A stretch of 51,138 nt of DNA from Vitrella brassicaformis (taxonomy: Eukaryota; Sar; Vitrellaceae): assembly GCA_001179505.1 (NCBI GenBank), contig CDMY01000487.1, positions 1 through 51,138 on the forward strand, written 5' to 3'. Positions 44,955-51,138 of the stretch are shown one piece after another. Numbering within the stretch: position 1 is the stretch's first letter; the number at the start of each line of letters is the position of its first letter. The notes under the pieces were generated by a model, which worked only from the letters and a program-made list of their open reading frames with translations, was not told the origin of the DNA and ran no database searches. The position numbers were made by a program, and so were the translations under genes.

Positions 44955-45003
44955 GACCCTAAACCCTGAGTCAAACAGGAGAAACCCTGAACCCTAAACC
45001 CTG
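44955..45003 (-). promoter_or_regulatory. Telo-box cluster upstream of eL14
   Basis: Two copies of CCCTAAACCCTG (44958-44969 and 44992-45003), the second extended by GAAACCCTGAA, sit 26-74 bp upstream of the eL14 ATG. This is TTTAGGG-type telomere sequence, the plant telo-box found in ribosomal protein gene promoters (established knowledge). Confidence 0.7.
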
Positions 45004-45073
45004 CATGACAAGAGGGGCGGGAGAGAGAGAGGCGGAGCTCTGGTCGGTAGAGTGAGTTGCGGCGATCCATACA

Positions 45074-45831
45074 TCACAGAGAGGAGATGTCTGTGCAGGT
45101 GTTTTGAGTGTGTGACGGCGGCGCTTGTTCTGTGCGCACCTTGTGTGGCCATGACGCGGAACCGATCAGTGGATGGCGGAGGGTCCGCCATGGGCTTCTT
45201 GAGAGTGATCTGTTCATCGCGACACACATCAACCACACACAAAAGATCGACCATCCCGTGACAGACAGACGGCGCCATGCAGCCGCCTCCCATCCTTCCT
45301 CATTATCTCCGCATCGGCCAGCCCGAGATACCTGTCCAGCACCCACCTGTATCTCTTCCTTGCCATGGCTCTTGCTGGGCGACAGCGCCCGTTCTTGTGT
45401 ATGTAGCCGGAATCGGTGTTTGTCAACGTTCTACAAGGCAGCCAGTGCTCTCTGCTGCCATCTGTTTGTCCGCCGGTGCCAGTGCAGGGAGGGGTAGACA
45501 GGCCGTATGCATGCTTTGCATGTACATGCTGCTAGTTTAGTGCGTGAGACAACAGGATCCCTCCGGGGTTACAGACACGAGTCTCGTTAAACACACTAAC
45601 CAACCAACCTTGCGTGTCCTGGGCCTTCAGCGTGCCGTATCCGGGCATGTAGATGTAGTTTAGGGGCGCAGTGGTCTGGATCTTGTAGGCCACGGGAGCA
45701 TTGGTTGTGTTCTCAAGGCGCAGGTTGGCAGTGACAGGGCTGTCCAGCTGCACCGGGAACTCTATGGTCTTCTCTAGCGTCACCGACAGCAGCGGCGTGA
45801 GGATGATGTTCACACCTTCACGTTTTGCCAT
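45074..45831 (-). CDS. Small MSP-domain (VAP-like) protein
   Basis: Exons 45831-45609, 45393-45347, 45209-45140, 45090-45074; 118 residues. The single domain follows the major-sperm-protein fold used by VAPs: LTPLLSVTLEKTIEFPV (first strands), VTANLRLENTTNAPVAYKIQ (family: NLxLxNxTxxxVxFKVKTTAP), TTAPLNYIYMPGYGTLKAQ, then EIQITLKKP and DRFRVMATQ as the last strands. There is no coiled coil or TM anchor, unlike VAP proper. VAP MSP domains bind FFAT motifs; whether this one does is unknown. The acceptor at 45393 (AAG) and the 17-nt last exon were chosen because they restore the domain in frame and are the least certain parts. Confidence 0.68.
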
Positions 45832-45930
45832 CGACAGGAACAGTCGGAACAACCTGGTTGGTTGGTTATTGTGTTTAACAACCTGAAATCGAAAGAAAAT
45901 TGCAAGCTTGGGGCCATGCGGACGTAGGGA
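45832..45930. promoter_or_regulatory. Very short bidirectional promoter
   Basis: Only 99 bp lie between the MSP-domain start (-) and the RAD9 start (+). Confidence 0.5.
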
Positions 45931-48900
45931 ATGGCCGCGGCGATGGAGGTGGTCCTGTCGCCTCGCGGGGCGGTCATCTTCCATCAGGTGGTCAAGTGCC
46001 ACCAGAAGGTGGGCAAGGAGGTGGCTTTGGAGGCGACGGGCGAGGAGCTGAAGATGGCCACCATGAACGACGCCCAGACCGTCACCATGGTGTCCAGCTT
46101 CCACCGGTAAGCACCACCGGCTTGGTTGGCTTCATGGGATGGATGACGATGGCTGGCTGCAATGGCCGGGTGGATGGATGTGTGTGAGATCAGGTCGTTC
46201 TTCTGGTCGTTTGTGTTGGATCCGAACGACCCGTTCCGCGCGACGGTGCTGACGCGGCTGCTGGTGAATGCACTCACCAAGACGCCCAGGGGCGACAGGC
46301 TCGTCATGAGCGACAACACCAGCCACGCATTCCTCTCGATACTGTCAGTCAGTACTTACAAACACTGAATGCCTGCCGTGATGCCATCCGTGTGGATGCA
46401 TGTGTGTGTGTGTCCTGTGCGTGTGCGTGCGTGTGTGTGTGTGTGTGTGTGTGTCCTCCCTCTCAGTGGTGACTCGAAGCATGGCATCTGCACCACCCAG
46501 TGCCTGGCCTACCGTGAGAGCGACCTCGCCGCACCACTGCCACACATCGGTGCGCCACACACGCACCCACACCCACACACGGCCCCACACGCACGCAGAA
46601 CACACCAATGACTGACACGCACGCCCCGCCTCCATCGCCTTGACGTGCATCCGTGTGTGCAGGTCAGCGCCCTCGGCGTCACGTCATTCGTCTGTCGGCC
46701 AAGGACCTGGACACCGTCATCCGCCACATGGACAAGAAGGCGGGCGGGGGCGGAGGGCGGGGCGCCAACCTCACCCACGAAATGCGGCTCTGCCTCGACC
46801 GCGGAAACCAACACATCAATGTACCCACGCCACGCACGGACTCATGGGGAGGGAGAGGGTGACATGTGGGCTGGTGTGGTGTGGTGTGTGTTGATGTGTG
46901 TGGTCAGTTCCGATCGTACGATGACGTTACTGAGGACCCCATACCGAAGGACGACGCTGCGCAACAACCCCACCAGCAGCAGCAGCAGCAGCAGCAAGCG
47001 GTCAAACGGACGACCAGGTCCATCACCATCACTGGAACCAGCGTGAGCCTCTCCTAACCCCCCCAACACACACACATGAATGGCATATTGTGTAGCCGTT
47101 TGTGTGTGTGTGAATGTGTTTCTGTGTCAGTTCGCGTGTTTTGACATCGGCCACAGCAGTCAGGGTGACGGTGGTGGTGCGTCCGGTGCGGCATCGGGCA
47201 GCCGTGGGTCGACACAGGGTTCGGTGCCGCTGCCCAAGGAGAGCTGGTTCGTCTTTCCTGTCAAGGAAATCAAGGCACTCACTGCTTTAGCTGGTCAGTC
47301 CAGTCACCACACGGCCTACACGAGTGGGCAGGGCAAACGTGTGTGTGCTCATGTGTCCATCCATCCATCCATCCCTCTCTTCGTGTGTGTGTGTGTGTGT
47401 GTGTGTAGCTCAAGTGCATTCAGAGGTGTCGCTGATCTTCAATCGGCCGGGGCGTCCTGTCGTTGCCACGGTGGGCAAGAGGAGCACAGCGGGCGTGTGG
47501 CAACCGTGCAACCATCTGAATGTGCGTGTGGTACTTACTGTGTTGTGTTATGGCTGATCAGATCGGTGTGAAGGCCCAGATGGCCAGCCATGACGACGAG
47601 TACCTGTTCCAAAACCTCACCGACGCCCTCATCCAACAGCTGGGCACTTACGACATGGGCCACTGTGAGTGGACGGAGGGATGGATGTGTGAAAACCTCT
47701 CTGTGTGTGTGGTGTCTGGTGTGTTCGTTCAGTTGAGACTGACGCGGGGAACGAAGGGGGCCCGGTGACAGGTGTGTGGCTGGATGGATGGACACACAGA
47801 GGCAGACACAGACACCGGCTCGTCGTGTGTGTGCTTGGTGTGGTGTGTCGATCAGCCAACTTGCACGCATGGGGCAGCATTCTGTGGCTCAGCACCATCG
47901 ACGTGAGCAGGCAGGAAGGAGCTGGGGAATGACACACGGGGGCAACCATCTGTCTGTCTGTCTGTCTGTGTGTCTGTGTGTGTGGATAATCCGCGTCTGT
48001 GTGGCAGACCGACATGGAGCCCTACGACGACGACATGTACTTCGACCCAACGGAGAACGACCAACAGCAGCCGCAGGTACGCTGCACCACCACACACCCC
48101 CGCACACGCACAGACACTGACTCTTCGCCGCCGCCCCTCCCACTTGCTCTCAGGATGCCCCCCAGCCCCCACCAGCTGCGGCAGCAGGAGCCGGTGCACC
48201 GCCCCCGCCCGCCCCCAACGATATGGACGATGAGGGCCTGGACGACCTGCTGGACGGTCTCAACGACGAGTGGCTGCAGCAGCAGCGGCAGCAGCAACAA
48301 CAGCAAGAGCAGCAGCAGCAGCAGGGCGGAGAGGAAGGGGAGGGCAACAACACCGCAGAGAAGGAGGATGGGATGGCTGAAGGCGGCGGTGAGGGTGAGG
48401 GTGGGATGGAGGTGGAGGTGGAGTGGGAGGGGCCGAACCCATTTGCAGGACAGCACCAGCATCACCAGCAGGAGGAGGAGCAGGTGAGAAGGAAGGAGAG
48501 AGAATGGGTGGGCCGGTAGGTAGGTGTGTTCTCGTTGGTATCTCTCTTTTCGCCTGTCTGTTCAGGCATCGCAGCGCATCAACCGTCGCCCTCTGAATCC
48601 CTCGCCACGATACGCCAACAAACCCCGCACAAACAACAACAACAACCAGCAGCAGCAGCCGGCTGCCGCAGCTGCAGCTGCGGCAGGTCAGTCACACTCC
48701 ACAGACTGAAGCACGCCGCATCCACCCTCCTCTCTCCTGTGGGCATGTGCCTGAGTGCAGGTGGCGGCCTTCGTCTGGGCCAGGCTATGCGCCGCACACG
48801 CAACCAGCACCAGCAGCAGCAGGGCGCGGCCAACGACAACGGTGGCGTTGGCGGTGGCGGAGCTGCGGGTAGGGGCGGTGCCAATGATGGTGACGATGAG

Positions 48901-49367
48901 GGCGAGGACGCCAATTTCGGGAGGCACATGTTCGGCGGCTACGTCACTGACCCACGGTAGTCGCTAGCTACTGCAGGCACACACCAGGCAGACAGAAGAC
49001 AGACGAGACGGATCCCTCCATGCCCTCTGTCCATCTGTGTGTGTGTGTGTGCGTGTGTGTGTTTGTTGGCAGCGAGCGCATTTTGGCCAAATCCAAGGCC
49101 AAGCCGCGTCAGAAGCCTCGCAGGCGGTGGGACGACGTCGAAAGCGACGAGGAGGACTTCTACGACGATCAGGCTGAGGATGAAGAATATCCCGCCACGC
49201 CACCACGGGCAGGTACGCACGGGGTAAGGACTGGGTGTCAGTCAGTGGTGGCTTGGGTGTGTGTGTCAGGTAACGAGCGTCGGGTGCCTTTGGAGGAGTG
49301 GATGGACATCGAGAAGGCGTTCGACTGGGGCAAACCGAAGAAAAAGAAGAAGAAACAAGATGCGTAG
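45931..49367 (+). CDS. RAD9: RAD9, subunit of the 9-1-1 DNA damage checkpoint clamp
   Basis: Exons 45931-46106, 46194-46343, 46467-46549, 46663-46820, 46908-47042, 47131-47293, 47409-47521, 47562-47664, 47733-47771, 47856-47902, 48008-48076, 48154-48483, 48566-48686, 48761-48956, 49073-49212, 49270-49367; 706 residues (human RAD9A 391). The first about 320 residues form a PCNA-like double domain: VSSFHRSFFWSFVLDP near the first loop, NFRSYDDV, the RAD9 pattern FVFPVKEIKALTALA (human: CLKEFRGLLSFAES) and VSLIFNRPGRPVV. RAD9 forms a ring with RAD1 and HUS1, loaded at damaged DNA to activate ATR. The C-terminal 350 residues are a tail with Gln, Ala, Gly and acidic runs plus DEGLDDLLDGLNDEW, ending in a KKKKKK basic patch. 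ATG 45943 is an alternative start. Confidence 0.83.
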
Positions 49368-50323
49368 AGTCGTTGGTTGAGGGGGCAGGGCAAGGAGGCG
49401 GGGGGCGGCAGATGAGAGACATGTAGATCGGTTGCTGCATGCTGCGTGGCGTGGATCGATGCATGTGTGTGTGACTAGCTAGCGAGAGACATCCATCCAC
49501 GGCAATCAGATGAGATGTAGCCATGAATCGAGTAGTGTCATTGATTGTGTTGTGGGTCCACACGTCTTCCCCAGCGCCTGCCTGCATCCACACACGCGTT
49601 GCTGTGCTGTATGCTCCTCACCTCACTCGCAGTCCACACGAACCGCTTTCACACGATTCACACGCACACACACACATATACACACACTTGCGATGACAAT
49701 ACGATCAACGATACCCACACACACTCACACACAGAGGGCAAACCCCTGCCGTGTCATAGAGGGGGAGGGAGGGAGGGAGGGAGGGAGGGAGGGGTAGCTA
49801 GTCCTGTACACACCATCTAAAATACCTACACACAACATATGGATCTATGCAAAAACTTCCCCTCTCTCTCTCTCTCTCTTCCTTTGACCGACGACAGAAA
49901 CGAACACGTCACAGGGGAATGAGAAGCCCATACCCACACCCACAGCCACAAACCCACCGACACATTTCACTTACCTGCCGGCAACCAGGTGAGAGATGCA
50001 CATGCCATGATAGGCACGGCACCCATGCCCACGACAGACAGGCAGGTCACGACGGCAGCTCAGCAGCAGACAGAAGTGACGAAGACACGAGGGAAAACAA
50101 GCAGAGGAGGGGAGGGAGGGGGGGCGGGAGGGGAGAAGAGAAGCCGAAGGCAACAAGGAGAAAGACCAAAAGGAAACCCGTCACCAACCACCGTACCGTA
50201 AGTGCCACCGACGCACGTGTCTCGCCCTCGTCAAGGCAAAACTTTCGGACGTCGCGTTGCATTAGTTAGGGACACTGTATTGCCCAACCGACAGGGAGGC
50301 AGGCAGGCAGGCAGTCACCCGAC
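49368..50323. other. Convergent 3' flank with microsatellites
   Basis: 956 bp with (CA)n at 49660-49735, (GGGA)n at 49760-49792, (TC)n near 49861-49880 and purine-rich sequence at 50090-50165. No supported gene. Confidence 0.5.
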
Positions 50324-51065
50324 CTACTCGTGCGACCCCTTTTTGTTCCTCTTGACGAGCTTGTGGCTCTTGGCCTTCTTCTCCTTCCTGGCCACTTGTG
50401 TGTCCGCCATCTCAGCAATGCTCTCGGTCTGGCCTTTCTCGCCCTTGGGCGTGGTCTTCTCCTTCTCGGCGGCCATGGACGACGCACGCACCCAGGAGGG
50501 TATCCAGTGGGTGGGGTCGAAGCCTGCCGCAGAGGCCATGGGGGCTGAGGAGAGGAAAGATGGACACGGAGGACACCATCAGAAAGGTCTGTCGGATGCT
50601 GTGTGTGTGTGTGCTCTGTCTGCGGCGTGGTTGCTGACCGTGACTGTGGTCACCCTCATGAGGGCCTGCGTGAAGTTCTGCACCCACCACCAACAAAGAT
50701 CAGATGACACCAGAGGGTGCGTTGTTTGTGGTGTGGAGTGGGTTGCGCATCGCATCGGTCCCCACCTCTCTTGAGTCCGTTCCTCTTGCCAGTCCACTCC
50801 TGCCGCCACGACCAGACGGGCTGCTTGTCGCCCATGGTCGTCTGCGTGCCCTCCTCCGACTCAGCGGGGAGCTCGCACAGGCCCCTGAAGGCGTGGGTGC
50901 AGACCTCGTCGCCCACCACGCCGTGGATTCCCAACGGCGCCAGGTTGGTGTTGGTCTCCTCGCCCTCGCCGCCCGGCCACACCGAGCTCACGTAGTAGCT
51001 GCATTTCTGACCCTCGTCCAGATAGTTGTCGGGCTGCTCTGCCGGGCCGGGCCAGTAGCTCGTCC
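50324..51065 (-). CDS. Unrecognised protein, 3' part only (runs past the window end)
   Basis: Three exons fit one frame: 51065-50766, 50677-50639 and 50544-50324 (stop at 50326-50324). The gene continues upstream beyond 51138, so the N-terminus is missing. The visible about 186 residues start with SYWPGPAEQPDNYLDEGQKC and PLGIHGVVGDEVCTHAFRGL, contain WSWRQEWTGKRNGLK, then a short His-rich linker, and finish with a Lys/Glu-rich, probably disordered and basic tail (VARKEKKAKSHKLVKRNKKG). I do not recognise the family. Consistent splice phases support a real gene. Confidence 0.55.
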
Positions 51066-51138
51066 CTGCCACCCCAGCCACACACACACAGGGAGATGGA
51101 GATGGTGGGTCTCGCCAGGCGACAGGGGGAGGGGGGTG

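Noticed and set aside
44955-45003. Telomere end or chromosome fusion scar
   Set aside because: Only a few units are present, they are interrupted, and they sit directly upstream of eL14, which fits a promoter telo-box better.
45532-46104. 190-codon - strand frame including the MSP domain
   Set aside because: The upstream part overlaps RAD9 exon 1 and the downstream part reads through the donor at 45608. Splicing restores the missing last strands of the MSP fold.
1-51138. tRNA, rRNA, transposase or reverse transcriptase genes
   Set aside because: I looked for tRNA-like arms, rRNA text and mobile-element protein motifs in the gaps and frames and found none I could support. A covariance-model search would be decisive.

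Overview
The window looks like nuclear DNA of a photosynthetic alveolate, most probably a chromerid alga such as Vitrella (inference). It is GC-rich. It carries 16 recognisable protein genes plus two hypothetical ones, and most are cut by many short introns (about 60-130 nt). Several products start with a hydrophobic signal segment followed by a basic, Ser-rich stretch, the bipartite leader used for complex plastids. A radial-spoke head protein implies a motile axoneme. A plant-type telo-box (AAACCCTAA core) lies just upstream of a ribosomal protein gene. Every gene model was spliced by eye. In each spliced model the phases close from the chosen start to the stop, which is the main support for the exon coordinates.

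Layout. 424-930 (+) small hypothetical protein. 1362-3803 (-) protein with two ubiquitin-interacting motifs and a degenerate EF-hand. 4469-7585 (+) CaMK-like protein kinase. 8916-12098 (+) coiled-coil RING protein made of duplicated exon modules, with a spare RING-ending cassette at 12193-12860. 13545-16371 (-) radial spoke head protein 4/6. 16624-19114 (-) plastid-type RlmN radical-SAM rRNA methyltransferase. 19240-20976 (+) intronless plastid membrane protein. 21356-22122 (-) RNA polymerase II subunit RPB11. 22372-22986 (+) FKBP-like isomerase. 24323-27300 (-) secreted Apple/PAN plus PI-PLC-X protein. 27448-30520 (+) PH-domain coiled-coil protein. 31341-32289 (-) ATP11 F1-ATPase assembly factor. 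32467-33836 (+) plastid fibrillin. 34725-41296 (-) exportin-1 in 33 exons. 41714-43585 (+) tail-anchored TPR protein. 43983-44929 (-) ribosomal protein eL14. 45074-45831 (-) small MSP-domain protein. 45931-49367 (+) RAD9 of the 9-1-1 checkpoint clamp. 50324-51065 (-) 3' part of an unrecognised gene that runs off the window.

Genome organisation. Seven head-to-head pairs have start codons about 100-670 bp apart and probably share promoters. Most remaining gaps are convergent 3' flanks or single-gene upstream regions full of (CA/TG)n, (GACA)n and (GGAG)n microsatellites. Introns often begin with CA-rich sequence after the GT and end with a (TG)n run before CAG, so the two intron ends are complementary. 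Four GC-AG introns fit the models.

The most unusual items are the RING gene, in which every internal exon is phase 2-2 and exon blocks have been duplicated in tandem with an alternative RING terminus; two long imperfect hairpins in intergenic DNA (23076-23173, 31039-31166); and a 34-bp unit repeat array (30711-30865). Apart from being housekeeping and organelle functions, the genes do not form an obvious pathway cluster.
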